Shown piece by piece: positions 50,237 through 60,033 of a DNA stretch of 64,000 nucleotides; position 1 is the stretch's first letter; each line of letters begins with the position of its first letter. Location of the stretch: positions 1-64,000 of the forward strand of contig NZ_QVTC01000014.1 in the NCBI RefSeq assembly GCF_003429085.1, written 5' to 3'. Source of the stretch: Bacillus sp. V59.32b. Lineage in GTDB: Bacteria > Bacillota > Bacilli > Bacillales > DSM-1321. The notes under the pieces were generated by a model. That model ran no database searches and was not told the DNA's origin. It saw nothing but the letters and a program-made list of their open reading frames with translations. The position numbers and the translations under genes were made by a program.

Positions 50237-51186
50237 CGAAGATAGTCTTTATGGGCACGCCGGATTTTTCAGTACCGGTTTTGCGACGAATCATCAGTGA
50301 CGGCTATGAAGTAATCGGTGTCGTGACACAGCCTGACAGGCCGGTCGGAAGAAAGAAAGTGTTGACCCCGCCGCCTGTTAAGGCCGAGGCTCTAATACAC
50401 GGAATTCCAGTCTATCAGCCAGAGAAAATTAGAATAAAAGAAGAGATGGATAAAATCATCGCTTTACAGGCAGATTTGATTGTCACAGCTGCTTTTGGAC
50501 AAATTCTTCCAAATGAGTTGCTCGCGGCACCAAAATTCGGCTGCATTAATGTCCATGCTTCCCTATTGCCGGAGCTTCGCGGCGGTGCCCCGATCCATTA
50601 TTCGATTCTGCAAGGGAAAGAGAAGACAGGCATCACGATTATGTATATGGTCGAGAAACTGGATGCCGGCGATATATTGACACAAGCAGAGGTATTTATT
50701 GAAGAAGATGACAATGTTGGAACGCTGCACGACAAGCTGAGCGCAATCGGTGCGGATTTGTTATCGGAAACAATTCCTAAACTGTTAAAGGGTGAGGTCA
50801 CACCGATCAAGCAAAATGAAGAAGAAGCGTCGTTTGCCCCGAATATTAAGCGTCAACAGGAAAAACTAAACTGGCAACAAAACGGGGAAGACATTTATAA
50901 TCACATCCGCGGGTTACACCCATGGCCAGTTTCTTATACAACCTTGAACGAAGACATCATCAAAGTCTGGACAGCGAGAAAACACAAACATGATAAGACA
51001 GGCGAGCCGGGTGAAATTCTGGATGTCACAGGAGACGGGCTTCTTGTCGCGACAGGCAATGAAACCTCGATTCTGATTACTGAGCTGCAGCCATCCGGAA
51101 AGAAAAAAATGAAGGCGAAGGACTATTTGCACGGGGCTGGATCGTTCATTCAGCCGGGGATGAAGTTAGGGGATCATAAGGAATGA
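50233..51186 (+). CDS. fmt: Fmt, methionyl-tRNA formyltransferase
   Basis: Fmt formylates initiator Met-tRNA with 10-formyl-tetrahydrofolate. The N-terminal transformylase domain shows [13 protein letters not shown], the folate-binding [21 protein letters not shown] with the catalytic N-H-D triad (Asp in EKLDAGDIL), and the C-terminal tRNA-binding OB-like domain begins near residue 205. 317 residues. ATG 50233 overlaps def, and the stop overlaps rsmB by the same ATGA arrangement. Confidence 0.97.
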   Translation: MTKIVFMGTPDFSVPVLRRIISDGYEVIGVVTQPDRPVGRKKVLTPPPVKAEALIHGIPVYQPEKIRIKEEMDKIIALQADLIVTAAFGQILPNELLAAPKFGCINVHASLLPELRGGAPIHYSILQGKEKTGITIMYMVEKLDAGDILTQAEVFIEEDDNVGTLHDKLSAIGADLLSETIPKLLKGEVTPIKQNEEEASFAPNIKRQQEKLNWQQNGEDIYNHIRGLHPWPVSYTTLNEDIIKVWTARKHKHDKTGEPGEILDVTGDGLLVATGNETSILITELQPSGKKKMKAKDYLHGAGSFIQPGMKLGDHKE

Positions 51187-52532
51187 AGGAAATGAAAAAG
51201 AACGTTCGCGAAATAGCGCTCGATATTCTTGAGTCGATAGAAAAAAACCAGTCATACAGCAACCTACTGTTAAATTCGAAGCTCCAAAAGTATCAGTTAA
51301 AGAGCGTCGATAGCGGATTGCTGACGGAAGTTACTTATGGTACGATTCAAAGAAAAATAACCTTGGATTATTATTTGCAGCCATTCATTAAGAATCAGAA
51401 AAAAACTCTTTCCTGGGTGATCAATCTTCTTCGTCTATCTCTTTATCAAATGATTTATTTGGATAAAGTACCGGATCATGCGATTATTTTTGAAGCTGTT
51501 GAGATAGCCAAAAAACGTGGCCACAAAGGAATCTCCTCTATGGTAAATGGTGTATTGCGAAATATTCAACGACAAGGCCTTCCATCGTTTGAATCCATTG
51601 AGAATGAGGCGGAGCGCTTGTCAATTGAAACCAGCCACCCCAAGTGGCTGGTTGAAAGATGGGTAGAGCAATTTGGTTATGATAGAACAAAGGAAATGTG
51701 TGAAATCAATCTGACGGCCCCTCCGCAAACGGCCCGAGTGAATCTTAAAAAGATTTCCCGTGATGAACTGATTAGTGCTTTAACAGAAGAAGGCTATCAT
51801 GTTGAGAAAAGCAAGATTGTACCTGAAGCGATTCATTGCTTTAGGGGGAATTTAGCTCACTCCGAGAGCTATCAACTAGGTTACTTAACCATACAGGATG
51901 AAAGTTCCATGCTTGTTGCTCATGCACTGGGTGCGAGCGGGAATGATATGGTGTTAGACTGTTGCGCGGCTCCAGGCGGCAAGACAACCCATATTGCAGA
52001 AGGGTTAACGACAGGACAGGTAACCGCCCTTGACCTTCATGAGCATAAAATAAAGCTAATCAAGGAACAGGCAACACGGCTTGGATTACGTAATATTAAA
52101 ACATATGTATCCGACAGCAGAAAGGCACATGAACTTTTTCATAAAGAAGGCTTTAATCGGATTCTCGTAGATGCCCCCTGCTCGGGACTCGGAGTCATGA
52201 GAAGAAAACCGGATGTGAAGTATACAAAGTCAGAGGAAGATATATCGAGGCTTTCAAGTATTCAAGAGCAGCTCTTAAACGCTGCAGCTCCCCTTTTGAA
52301 ACAAGGAGAACGGTTGATTTACAGCACTTGCACGGTCGATAAAGAAGAAAATGACCTCGTTGCTGCAGCATTTTTAGAGAAACATGCCGATTTTGAAGCA
52401 GATCTTACGTTAATAGACAGAATGCCTGAAGCAGTAAGGCCGTTTATAGAAGGCAACTCAATCCAAGTGTTCCCGCAATATTTTGGCAGTGATGGATTTT
52501 TCATCGCCAGCTTTAGAAAGAAGGTGCAATAA
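51183..52532 (+). CDS. rsmB: RsmB, 16S rRNA (cytosine-967-C5) methyltransferase
   Basis: RsmB methylates 16S rRNA at the position equivalent to E. coli C967. An N-terminal NusB-like RNA-binding domain (about 1-135) is followed by the SAM-dependent methyltransferase domain with [17 protein letters not shown], the [15 protein letters not shown] motif IV and the catalytic cysteine in [11 protein letters not shown]. 449 residues. ATG 51183 overlaps fmt. Its TAA shares a base with the rlmN ATG. Confidence 0.95.
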   Translation: MKEMKKNVREIALDILESIEKNQSYSNLLLNSKLQKYQLKSVDSGLLTEVTYGTIQRKITLDYYLQPFIKNQKKTLSWVINLLRLSLYQMIYLDKVPDHAIIFEAVEIAKKRGHKGISSMVNGVLRNIQRQGLPSFESIENEAERLSIETSHPKWLVERWVEQFGYDRTKEMCEINLTAPPQTARVNLKKISRDELISALTEEGYHVEKSKIVPEAIHCFRGNLAHSESYQLGYLTIQDESSMLVAHALGASGNDMVLDCCAAPGGKTTHIAEGLTTGQVTALDLHEHKIKLIKEQATRLGLRNIKTYVSDSRKAHELFHKEGFNRILVDAPCSGLGVMRRKPDVKYTKSEEDISRLSSIQEQLLNAAAPLLKQGERLIYSTCTVDKEENDLVAAAFLEKHADFEADLTLIDRMPEAVRPFIEGNSIQVFPQYFGSDGFFIASFRKKVQ

Positions 52533-53623
52533 TGGCAGAGATTATTACAACAAAAGAAAAGAAAGAAACAGCGCGACAAAAGCCATCTATTTATTCCCTT
52601 GAACTTCATGAGATACAAGAATGGCTCACTGAGACTGGAGAAAAAGCTTTCAGGGCAAACCAGATTTTTGAATGGTTATATAAAAAACGGGTAAAAAGCT
52701 TCGAAGATATGTCAAATCTATCAAAATCATTGCGAGATAAGCTTGAAAGCGGGTTTACGATAACGACCCTGAAAACGTTGATCCAGCAAACATCTAAAGA
52801 TGGTACGATGAAATTTTTGTTTGAACTTCATGACGGTTCTTCCATCGAAACGGTGTTAATGCGCCATGAATACGGAAATTCAGTTTGTGTCACCACCCAG
52901 GTGGGATGCCGGATTGGCTGTACGTTCTGTGCATCTACTTTAGGCGGATTAAAACGTAATTTAGAAGCAGGAGAAATCGTTGCCCAGGTCGTAAACGTAC
53001 AACAGGCTCTTGATGAAACGGACGAGCGAGTAAGCTCGGTGGTTATTATGGGTATCGGTGAGCCTTTTGATAATTATGATGAAATGATGTCATTCCTGAA
53101 AAATATCAATCATGAAAAAGGGCTGAATATCGGAGCCAGACATATTACCGTTTCCACAAGCGGGATCATTCCTAAAATTTATAAATTTGCTGATGAAAGT
53201 CTGCAGATTAATTTTGCTGTATCGCTTCATGCCCCTAATAGCGAACTCCGAAGCAAGCTAATGCCAATCAATCGGGCTTACAAGTTGCCGGATTTAATAG
53301 AAGCAGTAAAATACTACACGGATAAAACCGGGAGACGCGTAAGCTTTGAATACGGTTTATTCGGCGGCGAAAATGATCAGGTAGAGCACGCTGAACAGCT
53401 TGCAGATCTGATAAAGGACATCAAATGCCATGTAAACTTAATCCCGGTTAACTATGTTCCTGAACGGAATTATGTAAGAACTCCTCGTGAACAAATCTTT
53501 GAATTTGAGAAAACCCTCAAAAAGCGCGGGATTAACGTGACCATTCGAAGAGAGCAGGGACATGATATTGATGCAGCCTGTGGCCAGCTGCGTGCTAAGG
53601 AGCGTAAGGAAGAAACGAGGTGA
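52532..53623 (+). CDS. rlmN: RlmN, dual-specificity 23S rRNA/tRNA adenine C2 methyltransferase
   Basis: RlmN is a radical SAM enzyme that methylates C2 of A2503 in 23S rRNA and A37 in some tRNAs. The cluster motif CX3CX2C uses C126, C130 and C133 ([12 protein letters not shown]). The [10 protein letters not shown] motif and [15 protein letters not shown] follow, and the C-terminal resolving cysteine lies in DIDAACGQL. 363 residues. ATG 52532 overlaps the rsmB stop by one base. prpC begins 5 nt after. Confidence 0.97.
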   Translation: MAEIITTKEKKETARQKPSIYSLELHEIQEWLTETGEKAFRANQIFEWLYKKRVKSFEDMSNLSKSLRDKLESGFTITTLKTLIQQTSKDGTMKFLFELHDGSSIETVLMRHEYGNSVCVTTQVGCRIGCTFCASTLGGLKRNLEAGEIVAQVVNVQQALDETDERVSSVVIMGIGEPFDNYDEMMSFLKNINHEKGLNIGARHITVSTSGIIPKIYKFADESLQINFAVSLHAPNSELRSKLMPINRAYKLPDLIEAVKYYTDKTGRRVSFEYGLFGGENDQVEHAEQLADLIKDIKCHVNLIPVNYVPERNYVRTPREQIFEFEKTLKKRGINVTIRREQGHDIDAACGQLRAKERKEETR

Positions 53624-53627
53624 GCCT

Positions 53628-54407
53628 ATGAAGGCAGTATTTAAAACAGATCGCGGAAAGGTCCGTCAGCATAATGAAGATAATGGCGGAATATTTATAA
53701 ACCCGGAAGGTGTGCGCTTTGCCGTCGTTGCTGATGGCATGGGCGGACACCGCGCCGGCGATGTCGCAAGTTCTATGGCAATTGAACATATGCGTAAAAG
53801 CTGGGATGATTCAAACTCGTTTCACACTCCACAAGAAGCGGAAAGCTGGCTTAGAGAGAAAATAGAAAGTGTGAATGAATTGCTTTTCCAGCATTCCGAA
53901 CAATTTTCTGAATGCCAGGGAATGGGAACGACCATCGTTGCTGCCATTTGTACGGACAAATTCGCCACAATCGCCAATATTGGTGACAGCCGCTGTTACG
54001 TATATAACGAAAGCGGATTTAAACAGATTACCGAAGACCACTCGTTAGTGAATGAGCTTGTGCGCTCCGGACAAATATCCAGAGAGGATGCTGAACATCA
54101 TCCGCGCAAAAATGTTTTATTACGCGCGTTAGGAACAGAGGTCCATGTGGATATGGATATAACGACCATCGTCTTTGAAGAAGGGGACATGCTGTTGCTA
54201 TGCTCAGACGGCCTGTCCAATAAAGTATCAGAACAAGAAATGATTGATATTGTTACGGATGAAAGAAGTTTGGAAGAAAAATCCGATTCTCTAATAACAC
54301 TTGCCAATGGCTATGGCGGCGAAGATAATATCACCCTCGTCCTTGTTCATTTCGATGACGAAACTGAAAGTGGGGGTGAAACGGATGTTAATCGGAAGAA
54401 GGATTAA
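53628..54407 (+). CDS. prpC: PrpC, PP2C-type Ser/Thr protein phosphatase
   Basis: PrpC dephosphorylates the targets of the kinase PrkC and PrkC itself. PPM metal-binding motifs are intact: DRGKVRQHNEDN, FAVVADGMGGHRAGD, IGDSRCYV, LCSDGLSN and GEDNITLVLV. 259 residues. The frame is open from 53562 within rlmN, but GAGGTGAG selects ATG 53628 (MKAVFKTDRGKVRQHNEDN). It overlaps prkC by 23 bases, as expected for this phosphatase-kinase pair. Confidence 0.96.
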   Translation: MKAVFKTDRGKVRQHNEDNGGIFINPEGVRFAVVADGMGGHRAGDVASSMAIEHMRKSWDDSNSFHTPQEAESWLREKIESVNELLFQHSEQFSECQGMGTTIVAAICTDKFATIANIGDSRCYVYNESGFKQITEDHSLVNELVRSGQISREDAEHHPRKNVLLRALGTEVHVDMDITTIVFEEGDMLLLCSDGLSNKVSEQEMIDIVTDERSLEEKSDSLITLANGYGGEDNITLVLVHFDDETESGGETDVNRKKD

Positions 54408-56385
54408 CGGCCGGTACAAGCTCCTGGATATGGTTGGCGGCGGCGGAATGGCCAATGTTTATCTTGCCCGTGACATGATTCTCGAGCGCGAGGTTGCCTT
54501 AAAAATCCTTAGGATGGATTTTTCGAATGATGAGGAATTCATCAAGCGTTTTGATCGCGAAGCCCAATCCGCAACAAGTCTGGCCCATTCGAATATCGTC
54601 AGCATTTACGATGTCGGGGAAGAAAACGATATTTATTATATTGTTATGGAATATGTAAAGGGAATGACTCTGAAACAATACATACAAAAACATTACCCAA
54701 TCCCTGTTGAACAAGCATTGGATATTATGAAGCAGACCACCGACGCGATTGCCCATGCCCACCATAATGACATTATTCATAGAGACATCAAGCCTCATAA
54801 TATTTTAATAGATGAAGACGGAAATGCGAAAATAACCGATTTTGGCATTGCGATGGCCCTTAGTTCGACAAACATCACCCAAACAAACGCGGTGCTCGGT
54901 TCTGTCCATTATTTATCCCCAGAACAAGCAAGGGGAGGCATGGCCAATAAAAAATCAGACATTTACTCGCTTGGCATCGTCATGTTTGAGCTAATGACCG
55001 GACGTTTGCCGTTTTCTGGAGAATCAGCGGTATCAATCGCTTTGAAGCATCTACAATCCGAAACCCCGTCGCCGAAACGGTGGAACCCGGATATCCCGCA
55101 AAGTGTCGAAAACATTATCCTTAAAGCAACTGCAAAGGATTCGTTTTACAGATATGAAAGCGTGGATGAAATGCACGAGGATATCAGAACAGCCCTTGAT
55201 CCTGATCGATTGAATGAAAAACCGTTTGAAATTCCTGAAGATAACGATGTCACTAAGGTGATTCCAATCATCACAAACGACAAATTCGTTTCAGACATTG
55301 ATCAAACGATCGTTCGGGGCCCGGAAAAGGATACAGTGGCCGAAGAGGACACAAAGCTGGCAGTAAAAACAAATAAAAAGAAAAAAGATAAAAAGAAAAA
55401 AGCAAAAGACGGAAAGAAGAAAAGTAAGCTTCCAATCATTCTAGTTTCGCTTTTTTTATTAATGGTGACCCTTGGGATATTGACCATCACTGTTTTCCCG
55501 GATATGTTGGCAACCGATGAAGTAGCGGTTCCTGATGTGAGGGGCGAAGAATTGGAAGAGGCCATTTCACAGCTTCTTGAAGCAGGATTCGACACCGGTG
55601 CTATAATAGAAATCGAAGATAAGGAAATTGAAGCCGGAAAAGTCGTCCAAACCGATCCGGAAGCAGGCAAAGTTGTCAAAAAAGGAAAAGAAATCAAAAT
55701 CTACCAAAGCATTGGCCTAGAAAAGCTGGAAATCACGGATTATACCGGGAGAAAAATAGAAGATATCGAACCGCTTCTGAAAGAAATGGAATTTAAGGAC
55801 GTCAAAGTGACAGAGGAATTTGACAACAGTGAAAATGGGACGATTCTATCCCAAAACCCAAGACCTGGCGATGAAGTCGTCGCTTCAGAAACCGTTTTTG
55901 AACTCACTGTCAGCAAAGGTCCCGATAAAATCACATTAAAGGATCTAACAAATTTCAACAAAGAAAGCTTGGATGATTACGCAAACGAAGTGGGTATTAA
56001 AATTAGTCAAAGTGAAAAACACCACGATTCCGTAAGAGAAGGCAATGTCATCTCGCAATCACCGCGCCCTTACGCGAAAATAGACAAAGGCAGCACCGTG
56101 AACGTAGTGGTATCGCGGGGAAGAGAAGAGATTCCGCCCAAGGTTGTAACAAAGGATATTGTTATCGAATATGATCCGGAAGCCGCAGGGAAACCTCAGG
56201 AAATCCAAATTTTCATTGAAGACTTGACTCGGGACATGACCGAGCCGGTTGAAACGGTTCTCATAACCGAATCGATCAGGCGCAAGCTGGATTTTATGGT
56301 TCCTCATGACAAGAAAGCAGGCTATAAAGTAATGAGGGATGGAAATGTCATCATGGACGAAGTGGTTCCATATCCGGATGAATGA
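54385..56385 (+). CDS. prkC: PrkC, PASTA-domain Ser/Thr membrane kinase
   Basis: PrkC senses muropeptides through external PASTA domains and triggers germination and stationary-phase responses. The Hanks-type kinase domain (about 1-270) has GGGGMANVYLARD, HRDIKPHNILID and DFGIAMAL. A lysine-rich juxtamembrane segment leads to one membrane segment (about 349-372). Three PASTA repeats (about 378-580) and a C-terminal Ig-like domain follow. 666 residues. ATG 54385 (MLIGRRINGRY) lies within prpC after GGGGGTG; upstream in-frame ATGs are rejected. Confidence 0.96.
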   Translation: MLIGRRINGRYKLLDMVGGGGMANVYLARDMILEREVALKILRMDFSNDEEFIKRFDREAQSATSLAHSNIVSIYDVGEENDIYYIVMEYVKGMTLKQYIQKHYPIPVEQALDIMKQTTDAIAHAHHNDIIHRDIKPHNILIDEDGNAKITDFGIAMALSSTNITQTNAVLGSVHYLSPEQARGGMANKKSDIYSLGIVMFELMTGRLPFSGESAVSIALKHLQSETPSPKRWNPDIPQSVENIILKATAKDSFYRYESVDEMHEDIRTALDPDRLNEKPFEIPEDNDVTKVIPIITNDKFVSDIDQTIVRGPEKDTVAEEDTKLAVKTNKKKKDKKKKAKDGKKKSKLPIILVSLFLLMVTLGILTITVFPDMLATDEVAVPDVRGEELEEAISQLLEAGFDTGAIIEIEDKEIEAGKVVQTDPEAGKVVKKGKEIKIYQSIGLEKLEITDYTGRKIEDIEPLLKEMEFKDVKVTEEFDNSENGTILSQNPRPGDEVVASETVFELTVSKGPDKITLKDLTNFNKESLDDYANEVGIKISQSEKHHDSVREGNVISQSPRPYAKIDKGSTVNVVVSRGREEIPPKVVTKDIVIEYDPEAAGKPQEIQIFIEDLTRDMTEPVETVLITESIRRKLDFMVPHDKKAGYKVMRDGNVIMDEVVPYPDE

Positions 56386-56404
56386 TTAAAAAAGGAGTGA
56401 AGCT

Positions 56405-57286
56405 ATGCCTGAAGGCAAGATTATTAAAGCGCTCAGCGGTTTTTATTACGTTCTTGACGGCAACGAAACGATCCAATGCAGGGGCAGAGGCATTTTTCGC
56501 AAAAATAAGATAACTCCCCTGGTCGGTGATCATGTTGTTTACCAGGCTGACAATCCAACTGAAGGTTACCTCATGGAGATTAAAGAGCGGAAGAATGAAC
56601 TCATCCGGCCTCCAATCGCTAATGTGGATCAAGCAATCCTTGTGTTTTCAGCGGTTGAACCAGACTTCAGCACAACGTTGCTTGACCGGTTTTTAGTGCT
56701 GATCGAGGATAATGAAATTGAACCGATTATTTGCATAAGCAAAATGGATATTGTCCCAGATGCGGACCGGTCTCGATTAGAAGAATATGTGAAATATTAT
56801 GCTGCGATCGGCTACACGGTCTTGACAACATCCTCGGTCTCTTCTGAAGGGACGAAAGTGCTCCAGCCATATTTACAAGAAAAAACGAGCGTGTTTGCTG
56901 GACAGTCAGGTGTTGGTAAGTCTTCGTTGCTGAACGCGATAAATCCCGAACTTGAATTAAAAACGGATGATATTTCCTCGCATCTTGGAAGGGGAAAACA
57001 TACGACAAGACATGTAGAGCTGATTCATATCGGGACGGGTCTTGTCGCCGACACTCCTGGCTTTAGCGCACTGGAGTTTTTGGAAATGGAAGTTGAGCGC
57101 CTGTCGTATTGCTTTCCAGAAATATATAAAACGGGCGAGAAATGCAAGTTCCGCGGTTGCCTTCATGACAAGGAACCGAAATGTGCCGTTAAAGAAGCAG
57201 TGGAGACCGGGGATATCAGGCAATACCGTTATGACCACTACATGCAATTCTTAGAGGAAATTAAAGAGAGAAAGCCGAGGTATTAG
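56405..57286 (+). CDS. rsgA: RsgA (CpgA), circularly permuted ribosome assembly GTPase
   Basis: RsgA helps late 30S maturation. The order is OB-fold (about 1-70), permuted GTPase domain with G4 (ISKMD) before G1 (GQSGVGKSSLLNAI) and G3 (DTPGF), then a zinc domain with cysteines and histidine in CKFRGCLHDKEPKC. 293 residues. ATG 56405 follows AAAGGAGTG, 19 nt after prkC. In B. subtilis CpgA is a substrate of PrkC, which fits its place next to the kinase. rpe follows after two bases. Confidence 0.97.
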   Translation: MPEGKIIKALSGFYYVLDGNETIQCRGRGIFRKNKITPLVGDHVVYQADNPTEGYLMEIKERKNELIRPPIANVDQAILVFSAVEPDFSTTLLDRFLVLIEDNEIEPIICISKMDIVPDADRSRLEEYVKYYAAIGYTVLTTSSVSSEGTKVLQPYLQEKTSVFAGQSGVGKSSLLNAINPELELKTDDISSHLGRGKHTTRHVELIHIGTGLVADTPGFSALEFLEMEVERLSYCFPEIYKTGEKCKFRGCLHDKEPKCAVKEAVETGDIRQYRYDHYMQFLEEIKERKPRY

Positions 57287-57288
57287 AT

Positions 57289-57933
57289 ATGGTTAAGATT
57301 GCTCCATCTATTTTAGCCGCTGATTTTTCCAGACTTGCTGAAGAGATTCTGGATGTTGAGAGAGGCGGGGCCGATTATATACATGTGGACGTGATGGATG
57401 GTCATTTTGTGCCGAATATAACGATTGGACCATTGATCGTGGAAGCAATTCGTCCGGTTACGAAGCTTTCGCTCGATGTCCATCTGATGGTTGAGAATCC
57501 GGACTCTTATATCGAAGCCTTTGCAAAAGCAGGCGCCGATTATATTACCGTTCATGTTGAAGCATGCGCGCATCTTCACCGTACGATCCAGTTAATCAAA
57601 TCATTTGGGGTAAAAGCGGGTGTGGTGCTGAATCCGGCAACACCTGTCTCATCGATCCAACATGTCATCACTGAGATCGATATGGCCCTGTTAATGTCTG
57701 TTAACCCCGGGTTTGGCGGCCAGACATTTATCATGTCCGTTTTGCCAAAGATCAGCGAGGTTAAAGCACTCGCCGAAAAACATGATGCGACTATTGAAAT
57801 TGAAGTGGACGGCGGCGTGAATCAAGAAACTGCCAAGCTATGCATCCAGCACGGGGCCAATGTTTTGGTTGCTGGCACCGCTATTTACAACCAGCCTGAT
57901 CGAAAAAAAGCGATAGAAGCAATCAGGGGATAA
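57289..57933 (+). CDS. rpe: Rpe, ribulose-phosphate 3-epimerase
   Basis: Rpe interconverts ribulose 5-phosphate and xylulose 5-phosphate in the pentose phosphate pathway. The TIM-barrel landmarks are IAPSILAADFSRL, YIHVDVMDGHFVPNITIG with metal-binding His-Asp-His, LDVHLMVENPD, MSVNPGFGGQTFI and EVDGGVN. 214 residues. ATG 57289 is two bases after the rsgA stop, with the binding site in the end of rsgA. A hairpin follows at 57946. Confidence 0.97.
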   Translation: MVKIAPSILAADFSRLAEEILDVERGGADYIHVDVMDGHFVPNITIGPLIVEAIRPVTKLSLDVHLMVENPDSYIEAFAKAGADYITVHVEACAHLHRTIQLIKSFGVKAGVVLNPATPVSSIQHVITEIDMALLMSVNPGFGGQTFIMSVLPKISEVKALAEKHDATIEIEVDGGVNQETAKLCIQHGANVLVAGTAIYNQPDRKKAIEAIRG

Positions 57934-57945
57934 CTCCGCTATATT

Positions 57946-57981
57946 AGGAAGCCGGCCGCTATTTTGGAAGGTTTCCTTTTT
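57946..57981 (+). terminator. weak terminator after rpe
   Basis: AGGAAGCC (57946-57953) pairs with GGTTTCCT (57970-57977, one G-U) and leads into TTTTT. The 16-nt loop makes it weaker than others here. Confidence 0.55.
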
Positions 57982-58003
57982 ACAATGTAGGATGGTGATA
58001 AAG

Positions 58004-58651
58004 TTGAAGATTTGCATTTTAGCAGGCGGGCCGCCGGAATTTTTACCAGACTTACACACATATAAGGATGTTTTATGGGTTGGGGTCGACAGAGGGGTAC
58101 TGACATTGCTGGAAACAGGGATAACGCCGCAAGCTGCGTTCGGGGATTTTGACTCTGTTTCCGAGACAGAGATGCAAATGATCAGAAATGCCATGAAGGA
58201 TATCCATCTTTATCCTTCTGAAAAGGACGAAACAGATCTCGAGATTGCTTTGCATTGGGCCATTGCACAGGCTCCCGGAGAGATCTATATTTTTGGCGCA
58301 ACAGGCGGACGTTTGGATCATTTATTAGCGAACATTCAACTGCTGCTCAAAGAAGAAGTTCAAAACAAAATGGCAGGAACAGACATATTCATCATCGATA
58401 AAACAAATATTTTAACAGCCAAACTGCCCGGAGAGTATAAAATTAAGGCAATGCCCCGAAAAAAGTACGTTTCGTTCGTACCTATCACAACAGAAGTGAA
58501 AGGCATCACGTTGCAGGGTTTTAAATATCCCCTGGAGAACAGCCATATCATGATGGGATCGACCTTATGCATTAGCAACGAACTAATTTCTGAATCTGGT
58601 ACTTTTTCGTTTTCAAATGGCATATTATTGGTGGTAAGAAGTAGTGATTAA
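58004..58651 (+). CDS. thiN: ThiN (YloS), thiamine pyrophosphokinase
   Basis: ThiN transfers pyrophosphate from ATP to thiamine, making TPP directly. Family motifs seen are the N-terminal ILAGGPPE, WVGVDRGVLTLLETGITPQAAFGDFDSV, the acidic SEKDETDLEIALHWA, and FGATGGRLDHLLANIQLL. 215 residues. ATG 57992 is in frame, but AGGATGGTGA at 57989-57998 spaces better to TTG 58004 (start LKICILAGG), so I take 58004. spoVM follows after 118 nt. Confidence 0.94.
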   Translation: MKICILAGGPPEFLPDLHTYKDVLWVGVDRGVLTLLETGITPQAAFGDFDSVSETEMQMIRNAMKDIHLYPSEKDETDLEIALHWAIAQAPGEIYIFGATGGRLDHLLANIQLLLKEEVQNKMAGTDIFIIDKTNILTAKLPGEYKIKAMPRKKYVSFVPITTEVKGITLQGFKYPLENSHIMMGSTLCISNELISESGTFSFSNGILLVVRSSD

Positions 58652-58769
58652 TATTCACACTCACAGTTATCATCAAATATAATATATTTCAGGTAATAGC
58701 TACCTGAGCTAATCTCGTATGAAAAGGTTTCATTTATAGGGATAGTGATATGTGCAGAGGAGGGGCATT

Positions 58770-58850
58770 ATGAAATTTTATACAATCAAGCTGCCAAAAG
58801 TGCTGGGAGGCCTTGTCAGGGCGATGCTCGGTGCATTTAAAAAAGGTTGA
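58770..58850 (+). CDS. spoVM: SpoVM, 26-residue spore coat localisation peptide
   Basis: SpoVM is an amphipathic helix that recognises the convex forespore membrane and anchors SpoIVA, starting coat assembly. The 26-residue frame begins MKFYTIKLPK, keeps proline 9 needed for curvature sensing, and ends MLGAFKKG. It differs from B. subtilis SpoVM at only a few positions. ATG 58770 follows GAGGAGGGG, and a terminator follows at once. The position between thiN and rpmB is the same as in B. subtilis. A sigma E promoter is expected but not clear. Confidence 0.97.
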   Translation: MKFYTIKLPKVLGGLVRAMLGAFKKG

Positions 58851-58870
58851 GGAAAGCATAGATTGAGATG

Positions 58871-58898
58871 GCACCCTGTATAGTCAGGGTGTTATTTT
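58871..58898 (+). terminator. terminator after spoVM
   Basis: CACCCTG (58872-58878) pairs with CAGGGTG (58885-58891), then TTATTTTTAT. Confidence 0.82.
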
Positions 58899-58925
58899 TA
58901 TATGTTGATCTTTTTTATCCTGCCT

Positions 58926-59054
58926 GTTGACTTCCGCTCCGGGCGCTCGCTTTCCGCGGGCAGTCCGGGAGCCTCCTCGGCGAAAAGCGCGCCTGCGGGG
59001 TCTCCCCTATCCTGATCTTCCCGCAGGAGTCTCGCATCCTCCGCTCCAATCAAC
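58926..59054. repeat. GC-rich intergenic repeat with short inverted ends, family B
   Basis: The 129-bp block starts GTTGA (58926-58930) and ends TCAAC (59050-59054). Inside, CCTGCGGG (58992-58999) pairs with CCCGCAGG (59020-59027) and GCTCCGGG faces CCGGGAGC. It is far richer in GC than its surroundings. I recall very similar blocks scattered between genes of many Bacillaceae. The following 59055-59165 holds nothing I can name. Confidence 0.75.
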
Positions 59055-59171
59055 GTAGACAAACTTGCTGAATCCAGGTTTACCTATAGTCTTTTGTGTG
59101 TGGAAAATTAGTTTTCGTTTAAATCAGCTGAACTGCCGTGTCAATCCGCTTCTTCGTCTGTCGCATCATAT

Positions 59172-59208
59172 AAAAAGGCAGGTGCCTCTACGAAAGGACA
59201 CCTGCCTT
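59172..59208 (-). terminator. terminator of rpmB
   Basis: AAGGCAGGTG (59175-59184) and CACCTGCCTT (59199-59208) form a perfect 10-bp stem. Read on the minus strand it ends in TTTTTATA, five bases past the rpmB stop. Confidence 0.85.
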
Positions 59209-59213
59209 GAACA

Positions 59214-59402
59214 TTATACGCGCTCTACTTTGCCAGATTTAAGGGCTCTTGTAGAAACGTATACACGCTTAGGTTTACCGTCAACTAAAATACGCACTTT
59301 TTGAAGGTTAGCACCCCATGTACGCTTATTAGCATTCATAGCGTGGGAGCGTTTGTTTCCAGAACGAGTTCTTCTTCCTGTGATCACACATTTACGTGCC
59401 AT
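59214..59402 (-). CDS. rpmB: RpmB, 50S ribosomal protein L28
   Basis: L28 of 62 residues. [37 protein letters not shown] and the C-terminal SGKVERV match the Bacillus protein. The residues RKCVITG carry one of the cysteines of the CX2C-type zinc forms, but no complete zinc motif is present, so it is the zinc-independent type. The start ATG (59402) has GGAGGG upstream on the minus strand. It is divergent from yloU, with a 250-nt shared gap holding both promoters. Confidence 0.98.
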   Translation of the reverse strand: MARKCVITGRRTRSGNKRSHAMNANKRTWGANLQKVRILVDGKPKRVYVSTRALKSGKVERV

Positions 59403-59652
59403 GTATTATTCCCTCCTAACTACCGCAAGCTTAAGTTTCAAAAATTATCTTAAGTCTTTTCGCAAATACTTTAATAATTTATCATACCTTTGGCGATAAT
59501 GCAATCATTCAATTCATTCCTTTCAAGAAAAAACCCTTGACATACTACACTAAGAATTGGTTTATTAGTATCAGTGTGACTATTACTTTTAAAACAAGGG
59601 ACAATATAGTAAAATGTCTTTAGCTAAGGAGATTTTGGGAGGGGGAAAGTGT

Positions 59653-60015
59653 ATGTCCATCGAATTACAAACAAAATTCGGGCAAATTGATATATCCAAT
59701 GATGTTATTGCGACAGTTGCCGGAGGAGCCGCTGTTGACTGCTATGGTATAGTAGGAATGGCTTCTAAAAAGCAATTAAAGGACGGCATTGCTGAAATAT
59801 TAAGAAGAGAGAACTTCACTAAAGGTGTTATCGTCCGCCAGGAAAACGATCAGGTACATATCGATATGTTCATTATCGTCAGCTATGGAACAAAAATTTC
59901 CGAGATTGCGCATAATGTACAATCAAAGGTAAAATACACCCTGGACAAAACGGTCGGATTAGCTGTGGACTCCGTAAATATTTTTGTACAGGGAGTTCGC
60001 GTGACAAACCCTTAA
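59653..60015 (+). CDS. yloU: YloU, Asp23/Gls24 family protein
   Basis: A 120-residue Asp23/DUF322 family protein. ISNDVIATVAGGAAVDCYGIVGMASK and VDSVNIFVQGVRV are the family blocks. Members are cytoplasmic or membrane-attached and linked to envelope stress; here it is paired with fakA, as in most Firmicutes. The frame is open from 59614, but GGGAGGGGG (59638-59646) selects ATG 59653. A TTGACA at 59537-59542 may be the -35 of its promoter; the -10 is unclear. Confidence 0.95.
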   Translation: MSIELQTKFGQIDISNDVIATVAGGAAVDCYGIVGMASKKQLKDGIAEILRRENFTKGVIVRQENDQVHIDMFIIVSYGTKISEIAHNVQSKVKYTLDKTVGLAVDSVNIFVQGVRVTNP

Positions 60016-60033
60016 GTCGAGGAGGAAAGTTTT

